NCBI GenBank assembly: GCA_965213855.1
Contig: CBDCAA010000008.1
Span: 992,001-1,056,000 of the forward strand
Reading direction: 5' to 3'
Length of the DNA stretch: 64,000 bases
From: JBBROS01 sp965213855
GTDB lineage: Bacteria; Pseudomonadota; Alphaproteobacteria; Acetobacterales; Acetobacteraceae
Shown: in pieces, positions 57,411 to 64,000 of the stretch
Position numbering within the stretch: the first letter of the stretch is position 1
Layout: every line of letters begins with the position of its first letter
The notes under the pieces: generated by a model
Seen by the model: only the letters and a program-made list of their open reading frames with translations
What the model was told of the DNA's origin: nothing
Database searches by the model: none
Made by a program: the position numbers and the translations under genes

Positions 57411-58541
57411 ATGCTCGACACCACCGACCCGAATGCGCTGATCGTCGAGACCGCGCGGCGTTTCGCGCAGGAGCGGCTGGCGCCCACCGCGGCCGCGCGG
57501 GAGCAGGCCGGCCGCATCGAGCCGGAGATCGTGGCCGCCCTGGGCGAAATGGGCTTCCTGGGCGCGACCAACAGCAGCGATTGGGGCGGCAGTGAAATCC
57601 CCTATGAGACTTACGCACAGGTCGTCGAGGAGATCGCCGCCGGCGACGGGGCCGTCTCGACCCTGGTGAGCGTCCACAACGCCCCCACCTGCGAGATCCT
57701 GGAGAAGTTCGGCACCCCGGCTCAAAAGGAGCGTTGGCTCCGCCCGATGGCCAGCGGCCAGGCCGTGGCCAGCTTCGCGCTGACGGAAAGCAATGCCGGC
57801 TCGGACGCCTCCGGCGTGCGCACCAAGGCGGTCCGCACGAACAGCGGCTACGTCATCAACGGCAGCAAGCAGTTCATCAGCAACGCCAGTATCGGCCAGA
57901 CCACCATTCTGTTCGCGGTGACCGACCCGGCCGCCGGCAAGAAGGGCATCTCCGCCTTCGTCGTCGCCAACGACAGCCCCGGCTTCTCCGTCGCCCGGGT
58001 CGAGCACAAGCTGGGACAGAAGGCGTCCGACAGCTGCGCGCTCAGCTTCGACGACCTGCAGGTCAACGACGACCAGCGCATCGGCGCCGAGGGCGAAGGC
58101 CTCAAGATCGCGCTCTCGACATTGGAGAGCGGCCGCATCGGCATCGCCGCGCAATCCATCGGCATGGCCCGCGCCGCGCTCGACTACGCGATCGCCTATG
58201 CCAAGGAACGCAAGCAGTTCGGCAAGCCGATCATCGAGCACCAGGCCGTCGCATTCCGCCTCGTCGACGCAAAGACGCAGCTCTCGGCGGCGCGCGAACT
58301 CACCCTGCGCGCAGCCCGGCTGAAAGACGCCGGCGAACCCGCGCTGGAGGCGGCGGCGATGGCCAAGCTGTTCGCCAGCGAAGCCGCCGAACGCATCTGC
58401 TCGGCCGCGATCCAAACCCTCGGCGGCTACGGCTATCTGTCCGACTATCCGGTCGAACGCATCTACCGCGACGTCCGCGTCTGCCAGATCTACGAAGGCA
58501 CCAGCGACGTCCAACGCATCATCCTCAGCCGCATGCTGTAG
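57411..58541 (+). CDS. Acyl-CoA dehydrogenase, short/branched-chain type
   Basis: FAD enzyme that forms 2-enoyl-CoA. 376 residues: FALTESNAGSDASGVRTKAV (FAD/substrate loop), YVINGSKQFISNA, the catalytic-base region near YAKERKQFGKPIIEHQAVAF, and the terminal LGGYGYLSDYPVERIYRDVR with YEGTSDVQRIILSR. GGGAGG precedes ATG 57411. Follows the oxidoreductase gene by 125 bp in the same direction and may oxidise the acyl-CoAs it yields. Confidence 0.92.
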   Translation: MLDTTDPNALIVETARRFAQERLAPTAAAREQAGRIEPEIVAALGEMGFLGATNSSDWGGSEIPYETYAQVVEEIAAGDGAVSTLVSVHNAPTCEILEKFGTPAQKERWLRPMASGQAVASFALTESNAGSDASGVRTKAVRTNSGYVINGSKQFISNASIGQTTILFAVTDPAAGKKGISAFVVANDSPGFSVARVEHKLGQKASDSCALSFDDLQVNDDQRIGAEGEGLKIALSTLESGRIGIAAQSIGMARAALDYAIAYAKERKQFGKPIIEHQAVAFRLVDAKTQLSAARELTLRAARLKDAGEPALEAAAMAKLFASEAAERICSAAIQTLGGYGYLSDYPVERIYRDVRVCQIYEGTSDVQRIILSRML

Positions 58542-58561
58542 GGCCAACTGCCCGTTCCTCT

Positions 58562-58596
58562 CCCCTCCCTTCCAGGGAGGGGCCGGGGGTGGGTTC
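58562..58596. repeat. Palindromic intergenic repeat, family B, copy 2
   Basis: CCCCTCCC (58562-58569) and GGGAGGGG (58575-58582), followed by CCGGGGGTGGGTTCG. It fills the 59-bp gap between the dehydrogenase stop and the aspartic-protease ATG, ending 5 bases before that start codon. It is nearly identical to the copy at 63183-63205. Confidence 0.75.
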
Positions 58597-58600
58597 GCAG

Positions 58601-59443
58601 ATGCCCGGCATAAAGCGCCGCCGCGCCCTGCTCGCCACCCCGGCCTTCCTCGCCTGCCCCCGCGCCCCCGCCGCCGAAATGCCGCTGCGCCTGATCGAGG
58701 ATTTCCCGATCGTCCCGGGCAGCCTGGCCGGCCGGCCCGTCAGTTGGCTGGTCGACACCGGCGCTCAGGGCATGCTGATCGTGCCCGCGTTGGCCGAGGC
58801 GCTCGGCCTGCCATTCAGCGGCATGACCCGCGTCTACGGCACCGGCGGCAGCACGCTCGCCCGCGTCGTCCACCTGCCGGGCCTACGCCTGGGCGGCGTC
58901 GCCATGCCAGACCAGGTTGCGCCCGTCATCCCCCTTCCCGGCACGCTCACCGCCGACCCGCCTTTGGCCGGCCTGCTCGGGGCCAGCCTGCTGTCGCTGT
59001 TCAACCTCGATTTCGACCTCCCGACCGGCCGCATAGCGCTCTGGTCCCAAGACTGCCCGGCCCCGCGCGGCCTCTCCGTGCCCATGGAGCTGTCGCCGGC
59101 CCGCGAGGTCCTCATTCCCGTGCGGGCGAACGGGCAGCCCCTCCTGGCCGTGCTCGACACCGGCAGCCGCGCAACGATCCTCTCGGTCGCGGCAGCCCGG
59201 CGCCTCCGGCTGGACGCCCCCGTCTCGGCCAACACCGCGGCCGGCGTCGACGGGGCACGGCTGCCTGTCGGCCACAGCCGCATGCAGCTCGCCTTGGGCG
59301 ACGAGTCGCCCGTCGACACCCCCGTCAGCATCGCGCCGCTCCAACTCGATCGCGGCGACCTGCTGCTCGGCCTGGACCAGCTCGGGCGCCGCCGCTTCTG
59401 GATCGGCTACGCGGCCGGCGTCGTCGTGTTCGCTGCCCGCTGA
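58601..59443 (+). CDS. Exported retropepsin-like aspartic protease with two catalytic modules in one chain
   Basis: 280 residues. Basic start and short hydrophobic leader (KRRRALLATPAFLACPRAPA). Two retropepsin-like active-site motifs: SWLVDTGAQG at about residue 49 and AVLDTGSRAT at about residue 184, each followed by the typical hydrophobic-hydrophobic-Gly strand (LAGLLGASLL; DLLLGLDQLG). So both halves of the active site sit in one chain, pepsin-like, rather than needing a homodimer. It overlaps the convergent pyrF gene by 37 bases. Substrate unknown. Confidence 0.82.
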   Translation: MPGIKRRRALLATPAFLACPRAPAAEMPLRLIEDFPIVPGSLAGRPVSWLVDTGAQGMLIVPALAEALGLPFSGMTRVYGTGGSTLARVVHLPGLRLGGVAMPDQVAPVIPLPGTLTADPPLAGLLGASLLSLFNLDFDLPTGRIALWSQDCPAPRGLSVPMELSPAREVLIPVRANGQPLLAVLDTGSRATILSVAAARRLRLDAPVSANTAAGVDGARLPVGHSRMQLALGDESPVDTPVSIAPLQLDRGDLLLGLDQLGRRRFWIGYAAGVVVFAAR

Positions 59444-60150
59444 GCCGCACCGCGCGCCATCGAGGCAAGCACGGCGCCTGCCGCCGCCGCCGGGTCAGGC
59501 GCACGGGTGATCGGCCGCCCCACAACCAGGTAATCGGCGCCCCGGGCGATGGCGGCCTCGGGCGTGGCGACCCGCTTCTGGTCGTCGCCGGCCGCACCCG
59601 GCATGCGGATCCCCGGTGTCGCAACCAGCAGCGGCGCCCCGGCCAACGCGCGCAGATGGTCCGGATCATCGGCCGCCGACGCGATCAGCCCATGCGCCCC
59701 GGCGTCTGCGGCCGCCCTGGCCCGGAGCGCCACCAAATCCGGCACCGCCATCCCGTATCCCATGGCGGCCAGCGACGCATCGTCCTGGCTGGTCAGAACC
59801 GTGATCGCAAACACGAGGAGGTCCGTCCCCCGCGCGCCTGCCGCTGCGGCCGCGATGATCTCAGGATCACCATGCACGGTCACGATCCTCGCCCCCCGCG
59901 CCGCAACCGCCGCCACCCCATGCCGGACCGTTTCCGGGATGTCGTACATCTTATAGTCGAGAAAGACCGCGTTCCCCGCCGCCACCAAGTCGTCGATCAG
60001 CCGATGCACCCCCGGGTCGAACAGCAGCCACATGCCGATCTTGTAAAAGCGGACGCTGCCACCCAAACGCTTCACCAGCGCCCGCGCCTCAACCACGTTC
60101 GCCACATCGAGCGCGACGATCAGGCCAGAGCCATCACTCACCCCGCCCAA
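59407..60150 (-). CDS. pyrF: Orotidine 5'-phosphate decarboxylase
   Basis: Last step of UMP synthesis. 247 residues, TIM barrel: LIVALDVANVVEARALVKRL, FYKIGMWLLFDPG, and the catalytic tetrad in AVFLDYKMYDIPETV (Asp-x-Lys-x-x-Asp). Later motif ATPGIRMPG and RGADYLVVGRPITRA. GTG 60138 is an alternative to ATG 60150. Overlaps the 3' end of the aspartic-protease gene, which is convergent. Confidence 0.95.
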   Translation of the reverse strand: MGGVSDGSGLIVALDVANVVEARALVKRLGGSVRFYKIGMWLLFDPGVHRLIDDLVAAGNAVFLDYKMYDIPETVRHGVAAVAARGARIVTVHGDPEIIAAAAAGARGTDLLVFAITVLTSQDDASLAAMGYGMAVPDLVALRARAAADAGAHGLIASAADDPDHLRALAGAPLLVATPGIRMPGAAGDDQKRVATPEAAIARGADYLVVGRPITRAPDPAAAAGAVLASMARGAAQRAANTTTPAA

Positions 60151-60193
60151 TCCACCCCCCGACCCAGCGTCACCCTCCCTGACCAGCCGAGCC

Positions 60194-61375
60194 TCACGCC
60201 GTCTCCCGGAACAGCTCCCGCCCGATCAGCATCCGTCGGATCTCGCTCGTCCCCGCCCCGATCTCGTACAGCTTCGCGTCCCGCAGCAGCCGCCCCGTCG
60301 GGTAGTCGTTCACATACCCGTTGCCGCCCAGCACCTGGATCGCCTCCAGCGCCATCCATGTCGCCTTCTCGGCCGCATACAGGATGGCCCCTGCCGCATC
60401 CTTACGCGTCGTCTCGCCCCGGTCGCACGCCTTCGCCACCGCATACACATACGCCCGCGCCGCATTCATCGTCGTGTACATGTCGGCGATCTTCCCCTGC
60501 ATCAGCTGGAACTCGCCGATCGCCTGCCCAAACTGCTTGCGCTCGTGGATGTAGGGCAGCACGACGTCCATGCACGCCTGCATGATCCCCAGCGGCCCGG
60601 CCGCCAGCACCGCGCGCTCGTAATCCAGCCCGCTCATCAGCACGTTCACCCCGCGCCCCACGCCCCCGAGCACGTTCTCCTCCGGCACCTCGCAATCCTC
60701 GAACACCAGCTCCCCGGTGTTCGACCCGCGCATCCCCAGCTTGTCGAGCTTCTGCGCGCAGCGGAACCCGGCAAACTCGCGCTCGATCAGGAACGCCGTG
60801 ATGCCCCGCGGCCCCGCCTCCGGGTCGGTCTTGGCATACACCACCAGCGTGTCCGCCTCGGGCCCGTTCGTGATCCACATCTTGGTCCCGTTCAGCACGT
60901 AACGCCCGCCCCGCCGGTCCGCCCGCAGCCGCATCGACACCACGTCCGACCCGGCGCCCGGCTCGCTCATCGCCAGCGCGCCCACATGCTCGCCGCTGAC
61001 CAGCTTGCCCAGATACCGCCGCTTCTGCTCCTCGTTGCCGTTCTTGCGGATCTGGTTCACGCACAGATTGCTATGCGCCCCATAGCTCAGGCCGACGCTG
61101 GCCGATGCGCGGCTGATCTCCTCCATCGCGACGCAGTGCTCGAGGTAGCCCATCCCCGCGCCGCCCCACTCCTCCTCGACCGTCACGCCGAGCACGCCCA
61201 GGTCGCCCATCTTGCGCCACAGGTCGGCCGGAAAATCATTGCTGCGGTCGATCTCGGCCGCCCGCGGCGCGATCTCGTCGGCCGCGAACGCCTCGACACT
61301 CGAGCGCAGCATGTCCGCGCTCTCGCCAAGGTCGAAGTTCAGCGCCGGGGGACGGTTCAGCAGGCTTGCGGACAC
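60194..61375 (-). CDS. ivd: Isovaleryl-CoA dehydrogenase
   Basis: Third step of leucine degradation: isovaleryl-CoA to 3-methylcrotonyl-CoA. 393 residues that follow the mitochondrial enzyme closely: WGGAGMGYLEHCVAMEEISR, SEPGAGSDVVSM, the catalytic Glu in LDYERAVLAAGPLGIMQ (the IVD-specific position), FGQAIGEFQLMQGKIADMYT, and GGNGYVNDYPTGRLLRDAKL. GTG 61375 has AAGGAAA upstream. Divergent from the acyl-CoA synthetase gene; the methylcrotonyl-CoA carboxylase genes are not in the window. Confidence 0.95.
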   Translation of the reverse strand: MSASLLNRPPALNFDLGESADMLRSSVEAFAADEIAPRAAEIDRSNDFPADLWRKMGDLGVLGVTVEEEWGGAGMGYLEHCVAMEEISRASASVGLSYGAHSNLCVNQIRKNGNEEQKRRYLGKLVSGEHVGALAMSEPGAGSDVVSMRLRADRRGGRYVLNGTKMWITNGPEADTLVVYAKTDPEAGPRGITAFLIEREFAGFRCAQKLDKLGMRGSNTGELVFEDCEVPEENVLGGVGRGVNVLMSGLDYERAVLAAGPLGIMQACMDVVLPYIHERKQFGQAIGEFQLMQGKIADMYTTMNAARAYVYAVAKACDRGETTRKDAAGAILYAAEKATWMALEAIQVLGGNGYVNDYPTGRLLRDAKLYEIGAGTSEIRRMLIGRELFRETA

Positions 61376-61423
61376 GGGGCGTTTCCTTTTGTCTCTGACC
61401 CATAATAGGGGCGGGGGCGACGG

Positions 61424-63112
61424 ATGACGAGCGCGCCGAGTTATGTGCATGGCGCAACCAGCCGGCCGCTGCTGGGCGAGACGCTCGGCCAGAACCTGGA
61501 CCGGACGGCGGCCCGCGTGCCGGACACGCTGGCGCTGGTGGTGCCCCGCCAGGACATCCGCTGGACCTATGCCGAGCTGGTCCGCCGCGCCGACGCCTTC
61601 GCCGCCGGCCTGCTCGCCCTCGGCCTCCACCGCGGCGACCGCGTCGGCATCTGGTCCCTCAACAATGCCGAATGGGTCGTCGCCCAGTTCGCCACCGCCA
61701 AGGCCGGCATCATCCTCGTCAACATCAACCCGGCCTACCGCCTGACGGAGCTGGAATTCGCGCTCAACATGGTCGGTTGCCGCGCGCTGATCACCGCGAC
61801 CCGGTTCAAGACCAGCGACTACATCGGCATGCTGCAGGAGCTCGTTCCCGAACTGCCCGCAAGCCGGCCCGGCGCGCTGTCCTCCGCCCGCATTCCCTCG
61901 CTGGAGATCGTCATCCAGATCGGCGGCCACGCGCCGGGCACGATCGCCTTCGAGGACGTCGCGGGCCGCGCCGGGCCGGAGGACGTCGCCGCCCTGGCCG
62001 CGCTGCAGCCGCTGCTGCAGTTCGACGACCCGATCAACATCCAGTTCACGTCCGGCACCACCGGAGCGCCGAAGGGCGCCACCCTCACCCATCACAACAT
62101 CCTCAACAACGGCCTCTTTATCGGCGACGCCATGCACCTCACCGAGGTCGACCGCCTCTGCATCCCCGTCCCGCTCTACCACTGCTTCGGCATGGTGCTC
62201 GGCAATCTTGCCTGCACCACCCACGGTGCGACGATGGTCTATCCCGGTGAGGGGTTCGACCCCGTCGCGGTGCTCGACACGGTTGCGGCCGAGCGCTGCA
62301 CCGGGCTGCACGGCGTGCCGACGATGTTCATCGCGATGCTGGACCATCCGGAGTTCGGCCGGTTCGACCTCACGTCGCTGCGGACCGGGATCATGGCAGG
62401 CTCGCCCTGTCCCATCGAGGTCATGCGCCGAGCAGTCGAGCGCATGCACCTGGACGAGATCACGATCTGCTACGGCATGACGGAGACGAGCCCGGTCAGC
62501 TTCCAGAGCGCGGTGACGGACCCGCTGGAGCGGCGGGTGAGCACGGTGGGGCGCATCCACCCGCATCTGGAGGTGAAGATCGTGGACGCGGACGGGCGCA
62601 TCGTGCCGCGCGGCGTCGCTGGCGAGCTGTGCACGCGCGGCTACAGCGTGATGCTCGGCTATTGGAATGACCCGGCACGGACAACGGGGGTGATCGACGC
62701 GGCGCGGTGGATGCATACCGGGGACCTCGCAACGATCGACGGCGAGGGGTTCTGTAACATCGTCGGCCGGATCAAGGACGTGGTGATCCGCGGCGGCGAG
62801 AACGTCTATCCGCGTGAGGTCGAGGAGTATCTATACACCCATCCCTCCATACAGGACGTTCAGGTGTTCGGCGTGCCGGACGCGCGCTACGGCGAAGAGC
62901 TGTGCGCCTGGGTCAAGCTGCGGGACGGCGAGGCGCTCACCGAGCAGGACGTGCAACGCTACTGCCGCGGCAAGATCGCCCACCAGAAAATCCCCCGCTA
63001 CGTCCGCTTCGTCGACGCGTTTCCCATGACCGTGACGGGCAAGATGCAGAAATTCATCATGCGCCGCGCGATGCAGGACGAGCTGGGACTACACGACGCC
63101 CAGACGGCTTAG
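61424..63112 (+). CDS. AMP-forming fatty acyl-CoA synthetase
   Basis: Activates a carboxylic acid through an acyl-AMP. 562 residues with all A-motifs: FTSGTTGAPKGATLTHHN (P-loop), CYGMTETSPVSFQSA, MHTGDLATIDGEGFCNIVGR (ATP-binding Asp), and the C-terminal Lys in TVTGKMQKFIMRR. Close to medium-chain and short-branched synthetases often found beside ivd in alphaproteobacteria. 49 bp separate it from divergent ivd, so a shared promoter region is likely. Confidence 0.92.
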   Translation: MTSAPSYVHGATSRPLLGETLGQNLDRTAARVPDTLALVVPRQDIRWTYAELVRRADAFAAGLLALGLHRGDRVGIWSLNNAEWVVAQFATAKAGIILVNINPAYRLTELEFALNMVGCRALITATRFKTSDYIGMLQELVPELPASRPGALSSARIPSLEIVIQIGGHAPGTIAFEDVAGRAGPEDVAALAALQPLLQFDDPINIQFTSGTTGAPKGATLTHHNILNNGLFIGDAMHLTEVDRLCIPVPLYHCFGMVLGNLACTTHGATMVYPGEGFDPVAVLDTVAAERCTGLHGVPTMFIAMLDHPEFGRFDLTSLRTGIMAGSPCPIEVMRRAVERMHLDEITICYGMTETSPVSFQSAVTDPLERRVSTVGRIHPHLEVKIVDADGRIVPRGVAGELCTRGYSVMLGYWNDPARTTGVIDAARWMHTGDLATIDGEGFCNIVGRIKDVVIRGGENVYPREVEEYLYTHPSIQDVQVFGVPDARYGEELCAWVKLRDGEALTEQDVQRYCRGKIAHQKIPRYVRFVDAFPMTVTGKMQKFIMRRAMQDELGLHDAQTA

Positions 63113-63182
63113 GGTCGCGTGACCGCTTTCCAACACCGGGCGGCGGCCTGGAGCCGGCACTCCGCTTCGCCCGTCGCTGCAA

Positions 63183-63205
63183 GGGAGGGGCCGGGGGTGG
63201 GTTCG
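63183..63205. repeat. Palindromic intergenic repeat, family B, copy 3 (right arm only)
   Basis: GGGAGGGGCCGGGGGTGGGT followed by TCG, identical to the right arm and tail of copy 2. The left arm is degenerate (GCTTCGCCCGTCGCTGCAA), so it is a partial or decayed copy. Lies between the acyl-CoA synthetase and Nudix genes. Confidence 0.65.
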
Positions 63206-63232
63206 CGGCCACGAAAGCCCCGCATCGAACCC

Positions 63233-63260
63233 TTGATTGCGCGCCGGCAGGGGCGATAAT
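63233..63260 (+). promoter_or_regulatory. Candidate sigma-70-type promoter of the Nudix gene (near-leaderless)
   Basis: TTGATT (63233-63238), 16-base spacer, GATAAT (63255-63260). The start would be about 63267, two bases before ATG 63269, so the mRNA would have almost no leader, in agreement with the absence of a Shine-Dalgarno sequence there. Confidence 0.45.
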
Positions 63261-63268
63261 CCTCAGTC

Positions 63269-63823
63269 ATGCAGGCCTTCACGCGCAGCATACCCGAGGG
63301 TGACACGCACGAGCGGGACGTGTGCGCGCAGTGCGGCTTCGTCGCCTACGAAAATCCGAAGATCGTGACCGGGGCGGTGGTGGCGTATGGCCGCCAGGTC
63401 TTGCTGTGCCGCCGCGCGATCGAGCCGCGGCAAGGGTTCTGGACGCTGCCGGCCGGCTATCTCGAGCTGATGGAGACGGTCGAGGAAGGCGCCCAGCGCG
63501 AGGCATGGGAGGAAGCCGAGGCCCGCATCGTGCTCGACGGCGTGCTGGCGATCTACAGCATCAGCCGCATCGGCCAGGTCCAGATCATCTTCCGTGCCCG
63601 GTTCGCCGACGCCGGGCCGCCCCGGTTCGCCGCCGGGCCGGAGAGCCTGGAGGTCGGCCTGTTCGAGTGGGAGCAAATCCCGTGGGAGGAGCTCGCTTTC
63701 CCGACCGTCCAGTGGGCGCTGCGGGCCTGGCACGCGTCGGGCGACAGCCCGCTCGGCGCGCCCGACACCAACCCGGCCGGGGACCTGCGCGGGACGGAGA
63801 GGCTGCCGGAGCGGGTCCGATGA
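63269..63823 (+). CDS. Nudix hydrolase with N-terminal zinc-ribbon remnant
   Basis: Hydrolyses a nucleoside diphosphate linked to another moiety. 184 residues. One CxxC (VCAQCGFVAYENPKIV) precedes the Nudix domain; the box is GYLELMETVEEGAQREAWEE, then AEARI, so the usual Gly near the end (E-E-x-G) is Glu, while the metal-binding Glu residues are kept. WTLPAGYLE fits the ADP-sugar/NADH-type group. Stop overlaps the next start (ATGA). Substrate unknown. Confidence 0.87.
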   Translation: MQAFTRSIPEGDTHERDVCAQCGFVAYENPKIVTGAVVAYGRQVLLCRRAIEPRQGFWTLPAGYLELMETVEEGAQREAWEEAEARIVLDGVLAIYSISRIGQVQIIFRARFADAGPPRFAAGPESLEVGLFEWEQIPWEELAFPTVQWALRAWHASGDSPLGAPDTNPAGDLRGTERLPERVR

Positions 63824-64000
63824 CCCGGTCCTTGTCCGGTGGCCGGCGGCGGCTGGCTGTGGTGCTGGCGGCGGCGCCATGGCTGCTGGCGGCGGCACAG
63901 GATCGCGAGCTGAACCTGCAAGTGCCGGCCACGCGATCCGGCCTCCCGGCACCGGCCCCGCCCATCGCGGGGCCGCCGCCGCGCTTCCAGCCAGCGCCCT
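63820..64000 (+). CDS. Exported Pro/Ala-rich protein, unknown function (cut by the right edge)
   Basis: ATG 63820 overlaps the Nudix stop. 60 residues are visible: a basic start (MTRSLSGGRRR), a signal-peptide-like stretch (LAVVLAAAPWLLAAAQD), then a Pro-rich segment (SGLPAPAPPIAGPPPRFQPA). No domain is visible before the window ends. Could be a lipoprotein-free periplasmic or outer-membrane protein; nothing more can be said. Confidence 0.7.
   Translation, partial: MTRSLSGGRRRLAVVLAAAPWLLAAAQDRELNLQVPATRSGLPAPAPPIAGPPPRFQPAP

Noticed and set aside
60194..62716. An 840-residue isovaleryl-CoA dehydrogenase extension
   Set aside because: The N-terminal half is antisense to the acyl-CoA synthetase gene; the dehydrogenase starts at GTG 61375 with a ribosome binding site.

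Overview
This is a very GC-rich, densely coded stretch of an alphaproteobacterial chromosome, probably Rhodospirillales/Acetobacteraceae. The assignment rests on the order rpsB-tsf-pyrH-frr-uppS-cdsA-dxr-rseP-bamA-ompH-lpxD-fabZ-lpxA-lpxI, on LpxI in place of LpxH, on a SigF/NrsF pair, and on frequent GTG/TTG starts. The genus is not determined. No rRNA, tRNA, CRISPR array, prophage or classical IS was seen.

Layout. 1-3.7 kb: a polyamine-type ABC operon on the minus strand (its permease runs off the left edge). 4-5.3 kb: an ECF sigma factor with its NrsF membrane anti-sigma factor and a SigF-like autoregulatory promoter. 5.4-16.3 kb: mixed single genes (flavoprotein, CoA transferase, trypsin-like protease, double cold-shock protein, lytic transglycosylase, M20 deacylase, mutL, ferritin-like protein, and a His-rich exported protein behind an EcfG-type promoter). 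16.5-23.5 kb: a dipeptide ABC operon with an M81 peptidase, interrupted by a DUF559 nuclease gene flanked by inverted copies of a 42-bp palindromic repeat. 23.7-28.2 kb: histone-deacetylase-like amidohydrolase, epoxide-hydrolase-like protein, a solute-binding protein and a zinc metallopeptidase. 28.2-46.7 kb: a long minus-strand run holding translation genes, isoprenoid and phospholipid synthesis, BAM, lipid A genes, gloA, a frameshifted ycjX, ycjF and an aminotransferase. 46.9-50.6 kb: a putative nitrate module. 50.6-53.7 kb: methyltransferase with heme-oxygenase-fold protein, then MarC and an Lrp regulator. 53.8-64 kb: amino-acid and acyl-CoA catabolism (indolepyruvate ferredoxin oxidoreductase, two acyl-CoA dehydrogenases, acyl-CoA synthetase) with pyrF, an aspartic protease, a Nudix hydrolase and a gene cut by the right edge.

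The most unusual locus is the nitrate module. A divergent regulator combines a degenerate receiver, an ANTAR RNA-binding domain and two NarX/PilJ-type sensor segments. It faces a sigma-54-like promoter, a structured leader, and two same-strand genes: a 255-residue protein made of 34 uninterrupted heptads with Asn at every seventh residue, and a NarK-type nitrate/nitrite transporter. The Asn-heptad pattern matches the anion-binding 'N@d' coiled-coil motif of trimeric adhesins, but this protein has no signal peptide or anchor. Its place beside a nitrate sensor and transporter suggests a cytoplasmic anion-coordinating filament (inference).

Coordinates of starts are my choice where several in-frame starts exist; these cases are flagged. 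Promoter and terminator calls are by eye.
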